From positions 6,593,001-6,657,000 of the forward strand of contig NC_087073.1 of assembly GCF_026151205.1 (NCBI RefSeq): DNA of 64,000 bases, read 5' to 3'. The notes beneath the pieces are model-generated. The model did not search any database. It had not been told where the DNA came from and saw nothing but the letters and a program-made list of their open reading frames with translations. The translations under genes were made by a program, and so were the position numbers. Source of the stretch: Bolinopsis microptera. Its lineage: Eukaryota; Ctenophora; Tentaculata; Lobata; Bolinopsidae. Each line of letters starts with the position of its first letter. Positions within the stretch are counted from its first letter, which is position 1. Shown piece by piece: positions 23,263 through 35,635 of this stretch.

Positions 23263-23469
23263 TTTATCATCTGAATCAAACCATCTGCACCATGTGTATC
23301 CCTTTTTGATCACATATGCTATGATAAGTGTAACAGCTTCCTCTTACTCTGCATTTCCCTAGCCCTAAAATAATAAACTTGTTATTTAATCGTATGGACA
23401 AGAATTCAGTTCCTATCCCATGGATTGCATACCAGTAATGCTAAAGTGGACTGATGTTTGTCTGGCAAG

Positions 23470-23670
23470 AAGGCATTGTCGTAATGAAGGACACCACTGA
23501 GGGGGGGGATTTCCAAATCGTCGTTTGAATGTGAGACAATTTTGAGAATCTTAACTGAAGTACTAGCAAAATATTGCATTTTGATCTAGAAACAAACTTT
23601 TTTTGAGGGAGCGCTTCAAGGGGGGCACTCTGGGCACGGGTGCCAACATGCAAGTTATGCCACTGAGCGA
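23470..23670 (-). repeat. Dispersed repeat, copy 1 (hAT-like CAGTGGC start)
   Basis: Read on the minus strand it starts CAGTGGCATAACTTGC and includes GTTTGTTTCTAGA and CAAAATTGTCTCACATTCAA. The same words recur, diverged, on the plus strand at about 25130-25345. CAGTGGC-type starts are common in hAT-derived repeats, but no matching opposite end was found. Confidence 0.6.
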
Positions 23671-24422
23671 TGATTGTGGTTCTCAAGAGGTCAAGCCTCA
23701 CCTTTTTCTGTCATTGTCTCACTATATTGATGGCCTGATTTTCTAGACAGCTTATCAGCTAGCTTCCTAAAAATGTTGGCGTCTATTCCCATTCCACTTG
23801 TCGTTGATAGAACTATTGGTGCAAATTTTCCACTCCAACTTTAATAATCTTTTCGTTGTACTCATTTTTATTTTGCCTCGAAAGAGATGGTGACAAAGAA
23901 TTTGTAGGCTGAAAAAATGCTCAGACTAGTAATCAGAAATTGACTGTATGATTGGGGAAACCAGTAACATCAATGTTAGAGCACGTCATGTGCTATGGAC
24001 TCTTACCCCCAGCATAAACAATATACTCTTACATCTAAAAATACCATTTTCCATGGATCTCATATATCATACTCCTAGCAGTTACAATCTAACTTAGCTG
24101 CATTCGTTTTGTTGTCCCCTGCAGGATGTTGTGTACCGTTGACAGGAAGACTAATAGGCTCAGTGGAGACATCTTTGCGACCAGCGGTTTGCTAGCAAAT
24201 CTTTTAAAGACTTGTGCTGTGGTGAAGTGAAACATATCCTCCCCGCCGTTTAAATATCAATGAATGATGAATGTAGTTGTCGCTAACACATACACATTTC
24301 TTTGCTGAATTTTTGAACCTTTTTGAACCCCATGGCAGTGCTAGTTTTATTATGGTAGAAGTTGTAAATCGAAGTTATGCAAACGATCAGGTCTCTCCTG
24401 TTTTACACTATCAAAAGCTAAG

Positions 24423-24613
24423 GCATCATGTAGCCTCCAGGCTCGACAAACCCCGACAAACCCCGACATATCCCGACAAACCCCGACAAACGGGGTTTGT
24501 CGGGGTTTGCCGAGGGGTTTTGCTTCGGGCCCGACGGCTACATGAGGCCTTCTTGCATAGTGTTTTTCCACGTAAAGCTTGATGACTCCGTCTCGGCTTT
24601 TTGTTGGGAGACT

Positions 24614-24648
<35 letters not shown>

Positions 24649-24825
24649 CCTCCAGGGGCTCGACAAACCAGAAACCCCGTCAAACCCCGTCAAACCCCGT
24701 CAAACCCTGACAAACCCCGACAAACCCCGACAAACCCCGACAAACCCTGACAAATCCCGACAAACCCCGACGTGTCAAGATATGTCGTATCATGTCGGGC
24801 CCACCGGCTACATGATGCCTAAGCT
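24423..24825. mobile_element. Foldback element with CCCGACAAAC minisatellite and A33 tract
   Basis: Ends AGGCATCATGTAGCC and GGCTACATGATGCCT are exact inverted copies. AGCTA occurs just outside on each side, which could be a 5-bp target duplication. The inside has two half-units, each starting GCCTCCAGG..CTCGACAAACC and ending GGGCCC..GGCTACATGA-G, separated by a 33-A run (24615-24647). Both are filled with CCCGACAAA repeats, partly inverted around 24490. Confidence 0.8.
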
Positions 24826-25129
24826 ACGTAAAACAACCTAGATTGTACAACTCACTTTGAAGATTAGACTGTTAAGTGATGAGTGATTGGGCTCAATAAA
24901 CATTTTAGTAGCGAAGACATGCGGATCAGCCTCTTGTGGTTCTAATAGTTCATTCAGACAAGAAGTTTTACTTTTTTTACAAATTTAGTCATTCAAGCTG
25001 CCTGAGTTCAGGAAGTTTGCCAAAGTTACTGTAAGGATAACACATCATTAAATTATTGATTGTTCAGACAGAATCTAAATGATTTTAGAGGGAGTAATAT
25101 GTGATGACATCTGGACTCTGGAGGCATGT

Positions 25130-25345
25130 CCAGTGGTTTAACGTTGCCTATTGCCGCCCCATTCGCTGAAAGAGCGCCCCTGTTGGCGCCCCCTCCTCTT
25201 TTGGCGCCCCTCCCTAAAATTGAACAAATTAGATGATTTGAAAGGATAGGCCGGTAAAATATCTAAAAAGTGTGTTTCTAGAGCATAACGCGCAGTTTTG
25301 GTAGTACCGTAGTTAAGTTTTTCAAAATTGTCCCACATTCAAACA
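25130..25345 (+). repeat. Dispersed repeat, copy 2
   Basis: Starts CCAGTGGTTTAACGTTGCC, has CGCCCC-rich blocks, then GTGTGTTTCTAGA and CAAAATTGTCCCACATTCAA, parallel to the inverted copy near 23.5 kb. Non-coding. Confidence 0.6.
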
Positions 25346-25930
25346 ACGATTTCAGTTAAACATAAATTTCAGTTAAACAAAAATTTCAATTTCATGCAAT
25401 TTATTACAGAGTAAACAAGTTTACAATAAATCAATTTGATATTTAAAGGAATCCTAATTCAATGTGTAGTATGGTTGTCGAATTTTCTACAAGAAGGCTC
25501 ACATACTCCCTATAGACCAGCGAATCTTCTTCAAAGTTTGTCTATTAACCCAAAAATCAGTTCATGGTACTGCACCTGCTTACATCAAAGCATTACTAGA
25601 TGTGGATGTAGTGGATACAGAACTCTCATATACCATGACCAGGTCGAAGAGACCGGATGACCTTCTCATGCTCAAGATACCAAAGAATAAAGAGTCCAAA
25701 GTTGATGACAGACGTTTCTCAAGCTGCATGCACCGGTTACATGGAACTCTCTTTCACTGATGTTGAGATATATTACTAATAACAACTGTTTCAAGCGAAT
25801 GTTAAAGAATCATTTATATAATCAGTTCTGATGTTTTTTCTTCCCATTGTCTTCACTTTGCAAGACACATTGCAATAAAGAGTTATAAATAAATTTAACG
25901 GGTGATACTCGTAAAATATTTGTTCAGTCG

Positions 25931-25980
25931 ACGAGTCCAACTCGGCGCGCGTCCTGGTAGATTATAAACCTACAAGAAAT
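25931..25980 (+). repeat. GC-rich dispersed 48-bp motif, copy 1
   Basis: ACGAGTCCAACTCGGCGCGC then GTCCTGGTAGATTATAAACC and TACAAG. An inverted, about 85-90 percent similar copy is at 43122-43168, in otherwise AT-rich surroundings. Confidence 0.7.
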
Positions 25981-26135
25981 AAATTCTTTTAACATACTCT
26001 GTCATGTTCTGGCAATCAGTTCTGACTGTTGATATTCTTTAAATTTGATATTCTTTATTTTTGTATCTCAAAAATGATGTTAAGTTTTTAATATGAGGTA
26101 GAATTAAAGCTAATTCCGTACAGCCTAAGCCTAAG

Positions 26136-26378
26136 TGTTTAATGCAATAAAACGACCAAATGACAGTTATAACAATCTGAAATAGAAAACGTATTAGAAA
26201 TACATAATCCAATATTCATTGCTCAATAGTCAAGAATACATCATAAAACGGGATTTATAAAACGGCTAATAGTACTTTAAAACATAGTACTCGAAAACAT
26301 ACAAACTCACCACTAGGTGGAAACGAAACTTGACATCCTGTCCTAAATAAGAGCATTGTTATAAATAATGATATAACA
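26136..26378 (-). repeat. Copia 3' LTR
   Basis: 243 bp, matches 33487-33729 with no difference that I can find. The sense strand starts TGTTATATCATTATTTATAA and ends GCATTAAACA. Confidence 0.95.
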
Positions 26379-26876
26379 ATCTCCCGCCAAACAAACTTAT
26401 AATTTAAGAAGGATGTAAAAGTTTAACCCAGAGGATTAGTGATTGTTAAAATTAAAAATCTTTAAAAGTATATAAAAACCAGCCCATAACATCTGGCAAA
26501 TATCTTAAGTTATAAGATCAAGTGAAATATAACTGACATGCACACTCAAGTATAAAAGTATAAAATGATAAAGAGAAACGGTACATAGATATAGCTCACA
26601 CAGACGTGAAATCGGAAGGGGTTAAAACATATGCCCAAACACCAGAATATTCAGAGCAATAAACAACTATATCTCAAGGGAAAACTGATGTCATACCAGG
26701 TACACCTCATCCTCAGATAGCCTTAATCACTCTTCCCACCTCAATACAACAAGTCCTCGAGTAATGACACCAATAAGAAGTCGAAATAAAGGTATTTCAT
26801 TGCCCATAACAGTCCAGTCCTTAGGGCACAAGAATAAACCCCACCACTTCAGCCGGCTAGACAATAAATGAACACA

Positions 26877-27310
26877 CTATCTGCTTGTGCTTTGACAACC
26901 AATGAGGTCTGATGACACAACGCAATTGCTTTTTAGGTCAAAACTGTAAGATCCAGTCCTTAGAACGTGCAGTAAAGTTTCGGGGGAAGCTGTCTTTTTG
27001 GTCAAGCAGTCCGCTAGCTGTAGTTCTGTGCGTGTCCAGACAATTCCATAAACTTCTCTAAGGGTCATTTGTTCTTTTATCGATGCTACCTCTCGTCTTA
27101 GTTTGAGATCTGCAGCCAAAGACGATGATTGAATATTATCCCAGAGTGATTTGCTATCAGTTACTCCAATGATTGGTAACATATTGTCCTTGTTTTCGTT
27201 ATTCCTTAGATTTAAGACATCCATCATAGTTTCTCTTAGATTGACAGCTTCATCCAGGCATTTTCCTAAGGCAATACCCTCAGCGTATATGATGGTCTTT
27301 GCAACTCTCT
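26877..27310 (-). pseudogene. Copia pol: C-terminal RNase H, shifted frame
   Basis: Continues the RNase H domain in the other frame: RVAKTIIYAEGIALG, VTDSKSLWDNIQS, LRREVASIKEQ and WTRTELQLADCLTK, the standard copia RNase H end with D-S-K and LADCLTK. About 500 bp of untranslated sequence then leads to the 3' LTR. Confidence 0.88.
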
Positions 27311-30300
27311 CCAGTTTTTACTACACCATGATAGCGGAGAATATGCATCACCACAGTTGATAAAGATGATATAGCTCCGTGTACTCGAAGTTTTGTCAGG
27401 AAGGTTGCTTAATGCAGCATCTGAAAATGCTACTATCCTGAGATCTTCAACGTTACAGGGTGGGATCGAAAAAGATACTCTTAGAGTGTGCTTTTTTAGT
27501 CTTTTTACAACATTGTTTAACTGGATAACATCACTGACAACGGGTTTACTTGCCATTAGGCTGCATTCCAATACCAAATATCGGATATCAGGTCTGGATT
27601 GAGACGAAATCCATTGCAGTTTCCCTAATAATTTTTGATATTTTTTCTTCTCTGATTCATTCAATTCATGATCCGACTGAGTTCTTCGGGCAGAGTTTAA
27701 CTCGATAGGAACAATACCTTCTTGGTATGATATTTGGTCGACTTGTATTTGGTCTTCTTTCTGACTGATATCCCAACCTATATATCTAAACTCTTTGCTC
27801 TTCTTTGTACTAAGTTGAAAGTCAGAGCATAGGGCTTTTACCACATTCTGATGAAAATCTGCATTTCCTCCCACTAGGATATCATCGACATGAATCACAA
27901 GGAAGCCACTGATTTCTCTATTATGGTGGTAAACATATACAGAAGGATCAAGTTTTAAGGATTTGCAACCATAACTTGCTAGTTTAGTCTTCATTGTGAT
28001 GAACCACTGTCTAGCTCCATCGTTCAGTCCATAAACAGGCTTTTTGATTTTCCATACTACGTCATCACTCACCCTAAATTCCTTGGGTGGTTTCATTAGC
28101 ACTGTTCTTTCTAAGTCATTTGATTGAAGAAACGCTGCTCGCACATCAATTGATTGGATGTCCCATTTCTTCCAGTTGCATATAGAAAGACACATCCTGG
28201 CTAGACTCTTTTGAGCGGTTGGTGAGTCTGATGGGGGTGCATTGTGTTCTTCAAAGCCGCGGATAACAAGCCGTGCTTTATAGATCTGATTGCCATTTTT
28301 GTTTTTTGTTTCCGTGACCCAACGACTGGACAATACATCTTCCTCAGGAAAGTCTATTCTTCTTACTTCATCAAAGACTTTGAATTCCTTCCATTTCTCT
28401 AGTTCTTCACTTTTTGCATCTAAATAAAGATCTGAGTTGGTTTCATTGTGCTGCACATACACTTCATAATATATCTGCTCAGAAAAACACCGTGATTCAG
28501 CTCCTGCTTTGTCTTCTTTAATCCAATTCATCATATCGAGATCAACACCTTTTGTTTCCCCAGTACTCACATCTACCATGTTCCAGTAATTAGAGAACTT
28601 TCCGGTTGATTTTCCTCCTCTGCTAACAACAGTCATGGCATTCCACTTGTTTTGGTCGACATTTGATCCTTGGCAGACATAGATCCTATCACCAGGTCGA
28701 ACAACTTGTGGTTTTTGTTGGGGAATATGCTCTTCTCTGTCGTTTTCTTCTACTGTTAGAAGTTCTGAGCCTACAGTAGAATTGTCTGCTGCTTCATTGT
28801 TGTATTGTGTGGTAGCAACAGGGTCATTGCTTTCCTCCTCTGAATCGTCATCATCACTCTCTGATTCTGATAAATTACTCCTTTTACTAACATGACTTTC
28901 TGGTTTCGTTTGAGTCATTGGTTTAGAGTTAATTTGGGTTTCCCCGTCTTCTTTAAGGATAACCTTACATGGGTGTACTTTGATGAGTGTTCCTGAGCCA
29001 GTTTTGATCAAAACCTGAGTTCCATCTTGGGTGATCACTTTACCTGGACCATGCCATGATTTTTGGTCAAGGCGTTTGTAGTAAACTGTGTCCCCAACAC
29101 AAAACTTTTGGTGGGTTCCGGTAAAAACTTTGCCTCTCAGGGCTCTTGCAACCCGATTAGAATACTCTGCTTCAATATATGCCTGTCTTGAAATTCGAAG
29201 GCTGTTAAGATGATCAGCTACAAGTTGAGATGCTGATTGGTCTGTTAAGGCTGGAAGTTTGTTGGCAGAGTTCCCTGGTATATTAGGATTTCGACCTAAT
29301 ACGAGTTGGTATGGTGAGAATCCGAAGATGTTGATCAAAGAGTTTTTTGCATGAACTGCCCACATCAAGGCAATATGAATCGAGCATTTAACATCATCAA
29401 TGATCTTTTCAGTCATTTCTCCTACTAGTGCGTTGTGACGCTCACAAATACCATTTGAGAATGGAGCTTCAGCAGCTGTAGTTTTGTGTAACACATTGAA
29501 TGCCTCACAGAAAGCATCCCAGCTATGGCTGTTAAACTCACCTCCGTTGTCGCTCAGTATCTTTTTTGGTGGTCCAAAAACGGAGATCCAAATCAACATG
29601 AACTTTTCAATAACTTCTTTTGCAGTTTTTGATTTGAGTGGGTGTACTGCTGAAAATCTAGTAAGGTAATCAACACAGTGTAAAACCCAAATACCTCGAA
29701 TCAGCTTAAGATCCATTGAGACAAGTTCATTGAATTCAGTTGCAAGGGGTAAAGAAACCACTGGTTTTGGGGCAGCGCGCCTATGTTTTAAGCAAAATTC
29801 ACACGATTTATCAAGAAGCCTTAGTTCAGTTTCCAAAGCTGTATCTCTTTTACCAGCATGATCCAACAAGTTGATGATTCTCTCACTTCTAGCATGGGCA
29901 AATCTCCTGTGTAGTTTAAGGGCCTTCTTCTTAGTTTCTTCTGGTGGGGACATGTTACATGAATCAACAGTATTGATAACGCATGCTTCAGAGCAGAATG
30001 TGAAACTCTTAATCAGTGGTAGTGTATAGTGTCCTGTAGAAGTCATTTCAAGTTCAAATAATTTACCATTGATTTCTGCTTGATCTTTTTCAAAGTTGAT
30101 CCTTAGTCCTAGGTTTTTCATAGTCTTCAATGAAAGAAGCAGTGGAATATCGGTGTCAACAACATGAACTTCAAGGATTATCTTTTCTCCGCACATCTCT
30201 ACTGGCAGATGAACCATTTTCATTGCCTTGAGTTTTCCAACTCCGAATTTGAATTATATAGTCTGTGAATGGAATTCTTTCATTTCATCACGAACTTTCT

Positions 30301-30556
30301 GATTTAGACTATCAACATAACATGTGAACCATTCTTTTCCGCATACAGTTTTGCAAACACCTGAGTCTAGGACGGCCTTGTTGACCGTTTCTCCAACTAG
30401 CCATATTTCTTCTAGCTCATTGCCAACATTAGATTGGAAAAATATGGGTTTTTCAGGGAGGTCATGATTTTGCTTGTCTGAATCGTTAAAATGCGATCCT
30501 TGTTCATCATTTTCTTCTGAAAAGTATGTCTGTCTACCCTGCTGATTGGGGATCAT
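27266..30556 (-). pseudogene. pol: Copia pol: protease, integrase, reverse transcriptase (stop and frameshift)
   Basis: The upstream piece (30254-30556) has the aspartic protease DSG motif (LDSGVCKTVCG). A TAA at 30254-30256 interrupts it in the same frame that continues as the rest of pol. Then come the gag-pre-integrase zinc region (HRRFAHAR, CEFCLKH), integrase core with SDNGGEF and NGICERHN, a basic acidic-rich linker, and reverse transcriptase with VYGLNDGARQWF and the catalytic VHVDD. RNase H starts at the end (FSDAALSN). One missing base near 27312 sends the frame to a stop at 27266. Confidence 0.9.
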
Positions 30557-30562
30557 GTTCTT

Positions 30563-32323
30563 TTCTTAAAATTAGCTAAACTAGGTATCACTGGCAAAAC
30601 ATTTAATGTTCTTAAACATATGTATAAAAATTCCACTGGCCAAATAAAACTATCTGGATTTGTCAGCGAAAAATTTGATATCAATAAAGGAACTGAACAG
30701 GGTCATCCACTTTCCCCTGATCTATTTAAGATATACATCAGAGATCTTTCCCCTCGACTAGAATATGATAACTGTCCGAAACTAATGAACCAACTTATCA
30801 GTCACTTACTATGGGCAGATGATCTGATACTCTTGGCACTGGACCCCAAAACCCTCCAAAAGCAACTCGATGCTTTGAACAATTTCTGCTTGGAATGGGG
30901 CGTCGAAATTAATGCAGATAAAACTAAACTCATGAAATTTAATGCCCGTTTTGATACTTATCAGCCGGTTCCCCTCAAAATTGGTGATCACTTGTTAGAA
31001 GAAGTCGAGTCATACTGCTATCTAGGAATCGAAATACACAAATCCGGCACATTCACAAATGCCCGAACTGAGCTCAAAAAGAAAGCCATGCGTGCACTTT
31101 ATGCCATGAAAAGCTCAGTAAACAAATCCAAATTATCATTCCGCTCTCTAACAACACTCTTTGATGGTCTTATTAAACCTATCGTTCTTTACGGAGCGCC
31201 TATTTACACACCTAACATGGCTATCATAAAACACATAACAAAACAAGTCGATCTCAATATGGATGCCGACACAAAAACAAAATTTCAAACTAGTATCCTC
31301 AAGAAAATTAGCCTTCTGAACAGCGAAAAAGTTCACCTTCACTTTCTTAAATGGTCACTGGGGGTAAATCGTAAAGCCAGCAACGCAGGCGTCTGGGGTG
31401 AGTCAGGCCGCTACCCATTAATCTATGAATGTATTAACCTCACTCTCAAATATAGCCAACGTTTGAAAAATCTCAAAGATAACTCCCTTGTCTCCTTAGC
31501 TTTCAAAGAACAGATGAACATGAAATTGGACTGGTACAGGGGTTTGGAGCCTGTCCTCGCGCTAGACCCATGTTTCTCTACCGATCATGTCACAGCCTAC
31601 CGCACACTCAAAAACAATCACTCCAAGTTACTTTTCGAAAGAAACCCGAGTATCGCAAAACCACCAAAAGAGGACTTTCTTATTCACAACGGTTTCAAGA
31701 AACGAATTCCTCCTCAATCAACACAACCCATCGGGAGTAAAATATTCACACCACACGTCATTACTAAAACTTTGAAATGTAACTTTAGAGAATATTGGGG
31801 GTCCTGTATCAACACTTCTCGGAAATTAGAATTCTATCGTGACCTAAAATCCAAATTTAACAAAGAGTATTACCTAGATAGTGTCATTAAATATGCAGAC
31901 CGTGCTAATATCACAAAACTGCGGATCAGTGCACATCGACTCGAAATTGAACTTGGCCGATATAATCAAACTCCACGTGACGAGCGAATATGCTCCTGGT
32001 GCAATATAGTCTTAGGTTCTGGTATTATTGAGAATGAAGACCACTTCCTTAACCATTGTGATCTTAACGCTGCATCGAGGCGAAAAGTCCTAGACAAGAT
32101 CCAGTCACTCATATCAAATCCAATCAAACCGTCTGCGACATCTTATTCTGTTCACAATGTCATCCCTGGAGCAAACGTCCTCAAATTCATCAGCAACAAC
32201 AGTGAAATCATTGAACTTATCACGAACGAAAGTCAAGTCCACCTCACGAGAGTCGTTGCTAGGTTTGCCACTACGTGTTTTAACAACCGCAAGAAATTTG
32301 TTGACTCTCTGGCCAGTACATGA
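30563..32323 (+). pseudogene. LINE reverse transcriptase (C-terminal two thirds) with zinc-binding tail
   Basis: Open throughout; it starts inside the reverse transcriptase, with LAKLGITGKTFNVLKHMYKN upstream of the first ATG at 30620. It has GTEQGHPLSPDLF (motif B), the catalytic LLWADDLILLA, and NADKTKLMKFN. The C-terminus has the CSWC..H..C zinc-type tail (ERICSWCNIV, EDHFLNHC) common after LINE reverse transcriptases. There is no endonuclease, so it cannot move by itself. Clade not resolved; different from the LINE at 17-20 kb. Confidence 0.86.
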
Positions 32324-32519
32324 ACAGTGAACACTGAAAATCACTGTACCCGCTTTTGTTTCTTTTCGCGCAACAACGAGTGCAAACTGCAAAGTGACCT
32401 GGCTCAAGCATTACAGCATTACCAAGGCGACTGAAAACAAAATATTTTATGTCAAATCTTTATTTTTCACTTTAGTTAAGTTATATTAATATAATAAATT
32501 CAAATCTTATGATATTGTT
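30563..32519 (+). mobile_element. 5'-truncated LINE nested in the copia element
   Basis: Inserted in reverse orientation between gag and pol. The left edge is near TTCTTTTCTTAAAATTAGC and the right edge near GTTATTATCTTAAC; TCTTAA at both could be a short target duplication. It ends in an AT-rich, ATTGTTATT-type tail rather than poly(A). Confidence 0.8.
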
Positions 32520-32525
32520 ATTATC

Positions 32526-33455
32526 TTAACAGTTACTATTGTAGCTCAAGATTTTAAATTTGTATTCCTTGTATTCCTTGTATTCCTTGTATTCCTTGTT
32601 GCGGTTTCTGATAAGACTTTGGATATCACGGATAAATGGACAATCTTTTATCCAGTGTGTTCTGTCTCCACACCCGTAACACTGTCTGTTAACATCATTT
32701 CTGTTGGAGTTCTGATACCTTTGTTTGTTCTTTGGGCAGTCTCTTAGCCAATGGGATGTATCACCGCAGCCATAACACTGAGGTCTTTTATTTCCCTGGT
32801 TTTTGGTATTATAAGGATTGCGCCTAAAGCGGTTCCCACTTTGAAAATAAATCTCATCTTCTTCATAACTACTATTCTCTCCATTATAGAAAATTGCATC
32901 ATCACTTTCCAGAACTTCTTGCTTTACCTTGATGAGGTTATTGGTTGCTTGAGCTTGGCTTGGTCCGTTATCAGATACTCTTAATAAGGCAGCTTTTGCT
33001 TCTGCAAGGGTCATAGTCTGACATGTCGATCTAGCCAGAAGATACCGATTGGGGGATAGGTTAGCTGCTCTTAAAAGCTTATTCGCCACAACGAGATCAG
33101 GGAGTACAAGTTTCTCGGCCTTCAGCTCATTGAGCTTTTGCTCATACACATGGATGAATTCCTTTATATTCTTGTCTTTTTCCCTCTTCATCTGATCAAA
33201 TTCGTCGAATTTCAACGATAGATTGTTCTCTTCAACATACACTCCGTCAAGAATGGCGATCAGGTCGCTAACCTTTGTTTTGGTGCTATCAATTGCCAAT
33301 GCAATGTCTAAGGCACTTCCGGACATGTTAAGAACAAGGGCGGCTCCTCTATCATCTTCTTCGATGTCGGTGACTTTCTCCCACAGTTGGACGAGTTTCT
33401 TGTATTGCTTGTAGTTCTCACCACAGAACTTAGGTGTGTTGGCTTTCCTCGTCAT
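32526..33455 (-). CDS. gag: Copia gag polyprotein
   Basis: 309 residues. The N-terminal two thirds is the helical capsid-type domain of copia gag (FCGENYKQYKKLVQLWEKV start). Near the C-terminus are two CCHC zinc knuckles, CYGCGDTSHWLRDC and CYGCGDRTHWIKDC. The tail has a KEY repeat from a 9-bp TATTCCTTG microsatellite, after which the nested LINE interrupts the gag-pol continuity, so the true C-terminus is lost. It would package element RNA in virus-like particles. Confidence 0.88.
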   Translation of the reverse strand: MTRKANTPKFCGENYKQYKKLVQLWEKVTDIEEDDRGAALVLNMSGSALDIALAIDSTKTKVSDLIAILDGVYVEENNLSLKFDEFDQMKREKDKNIKEFIHVYEQKLNELKAEKLVLPDLVVANKLLRAANLSPNRYLLARSTCQTMTLAEAKAALLRVSDNGPSQAQATNNLIKVKQEVLESDDAIFYNGENSSYEEDEIYFQSGNRFRRNPYNTKNQGNKRPQCYGCGDTSHWLRDCPKNKQRYQNSNRNDVNRQCYGCGDRTHWIKDCPFIRDIQSLIRNRNKEYKEYKEYKEYKFKILSYNSNC

Positions 33456-33486
33456 TGTCGTTTCGTATATTGCACACTGCTACCAA

Positions 33487-33729
33487 TGTTTAATGCAATA
33501 AAACGACCAAATGACAGTTATAACAATCTGAAATAGAAAACGTATTAGAAATACATAATCCAATATTCATTGCTCAATAGTCAAGAATACATCATAAAAC
33601 GGGATTTATAAAACGGCTAATAGTACTTTAAAACATAGTACTCGAAAACATACAAACTCACCACTAGGTGGAAACGAAACTTGACATCCTGTCCTAAATA
33701 AGAGCATTGTTATAAATAATGATATAACA
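33487..33729 (-). repeat. Copia 5' LTR
   Basis: Identical partner of the left LTR; expected to carry the element's promoter. It is followed in sense direction by the tRNA-Met primer site and then gag. Confidence 0.95.
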
Positions 33730-34154
33730 TAAGTATGCTCGTTTGAGAAACTAAGCAAGCTTCTTTTTTATTTTTATTTTGTTAGTCGGCCAACATGTCT
33801 TGGGTTGTACTGGACCTAACAAGTTTATCATCGGATGTCTACTTATATTTATTATGATATCATTATTCATTGTAATGGCAATAAAATTAAAATTTTGTTT
33901 TACTAAATTTTGTTTTACTTCTCTTACCGCACTCCATTTTTTTTGTTCCTTTCTTAATTTAAAAAAAAAAACATTTGATCCCTAAACAGACGAAATTATT
34001 CAAACAATATACACATAATATAGCAATGACCCTATAATATAAAAATTCTGTAAAAATAGTACAAATTTAAAAACTGAGGTAAAAATAAAACCCTTTGTAA
34101 TAATATATATAAAATTCTTAATTGAATATGTTACTGTACTTACCTTCATTATAC

Positions 34155-34231
34155 TTACCTGAGGACCCCAGGCTATTATGTTCATTAACATAAAGATTTG
34201 GCGGAATGACAGGCTGAGCGCGGCCCCGTAA
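34155..34231. repeat. Three-hairpin dispersed element, copy 1 (deleted form)
   Basis: TTACCTGAGGACCCCAGG, then TATTATGTTCATTAACATAA, then GGCGGAATGACAGGCTGAGC and CCCCGTAA. It matches the fuller copy at 44189-44283 but lacks half of the GCCGAAT hairpin. Confidence 0.75.
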
Positions 34232-35274
34232 CATTATACCTACATGTATAATTGTATCATGGTTTCTGCTTAGTTTAGAGTGGTCACAATAAAAGATATT
34301 TTAATTTTGTCTTTGCATTATGATGAGTTATACTTTTGTTCACTTTTACACATTTGCTCACATCACTCACAGTCAGCTTCTTTGACATGGTTAACCAACT
34401 TCCTTGTGTTGTTGGTTAATCATATGAGCGGGGTATAAACAATAAATACCTCATTTCATTTCATTTCATTGTTTTTTTGAGAATGTGAGCTTTTTTACCA
34501 TACCAAATTTGTTATACTTTTTTGAAATGATTAGTGAGTTTCGCCTTGGTGCCATATTTAATGACGCGCGGCTTTTGGAGCGTTAAAGTCAAGTAATTTT
34601 ACGAAATTCTTTTATTTTTCTCGTACTATTCCGCGCATTCCGTTTTATTTTCAGTTCCGGTATACATTCTGAAAAGGACTTTTTATTCATTGATATTGGA
34701 CTTCAGAAACTTTTCGAAAAAGTTAATGGATATCAAAATTGATTTATTAATGAAAATTGAACAATTAAAGGTTATATTTTAACTTTGAGTATTATAGTTT
34801 AAGCTGTAATATAATATCTTAAACTTAAAAATAGTGTAATACCCACTGCGAGCTGATCATTCGCGAGGTGAAAATGAGCGCTGGGGACGATCTTTCTGAA
34901 ATTTTACCTGTTGGTTCAGTGGACGATTTTAGCCACAGCGCCTTAAATTTAGCACGATCGTCCATAATCACACAAAGTTACAGCTAATTTAGTGATGTAA
35001 ACACTCGTCGCAATATACTGGAATCGAATCGAGCGCGTTACTATGGTTACTGCGCGTTGATATGGTTACTAGATTTAGATTAGATTCATCGTTTTAGCGC
35101 GCGTAGCATGTAGCATTATTACAATTCTATCATATTGTCATATTATTATTAGATGCACGAGTTTAGCTGCATTTTACATTTAATTTCAGGAATCTGCAAG
35201 ATTTGTAATCGATTAGATAATATTTAATTTCGTTCTTCATTCCTTGCTTGGCGGTCCTCATTTATGTATGTATT

Positions 35275-35330
35275 TTACCTGGGAGCGGGAACTCCAGGCT
35301 ACGCTTTTCATTAACCTGTAACCGGGATGT
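35275..35330. repeat. Related fragment of the hairpin element
   Basis: TTACCTGGGAGCGGGAACTC then CAGGCTACGCTTTTCATTAA follows the same order of words as the copies at 34155 and 44189, more diverged. Confidence 0.45.
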
Positions 35331-35635
35331 AATTTTCATAAACCGATTAGAGTTTAGTCAGTATGACATGCTGATCGCCGCCAGACAGTTGAAAATTTGT
35401 TTCATACACATAAAATTGATTGTGTCATATCTGAGTTCTTGGCTGTATTTCGAAACCTCAGTCAGTTGTGGGTTTTTACCGGCCTAAATAAAAAGTCAAG
35501 TTTACAGGACATTTCTGGGGAACCTTACTATGTGTTTTACTTAACAAGATCAAAGATGCGAAGGTGAGGAAAAGGAAGCGTGCATTCGAGAGCGTATCAT
35601 TTTGTACATTATAAATATATTACCCCGATCTGAAG

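Larger units (their letters stand above)
26136..33729 (-). mobile_element. Ty1/copia LTR retrotransposon with nested LINE
   Basis: LTRs of 243 bp bound the element: 26136-26378 and 33487-33729, reading identical by eye, TG..CA ended. Sense is minus. Next to the 5' LTR is TTGGTAGCAGTGTG, which pairs with the 3' end of an initiator tRNA-Met (TGGTAGCAG), and before the 3' LTR is a purine run GGCGGGAGAT. TAAG flanks both sides, slightly short of the usual 5-bp duplication. The order protease-integrase-RT-RNase H is copia type. About 2 kb of a plus-strand LINE sits between gag and pol. Confidence 0.93.
33730..35635. other. Gene-free stretch right of the copia element
   Basis: AT-rich. Holds one copy of the three-hairpin element at 34155 and a possible LINE 3' end at about 34360-34470 (GGTATAAACAATAAATACC followed by CATTT repeats). 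No coding sequence. Confidence 0.55.

Noticed and set aside
24277-24841. Open frames across the CCCGACAAA minisatellite and A33 run
   Set aside because: Repeat and homopolymer translation with poly-Lys or poly-Phe; part of a foldback element.
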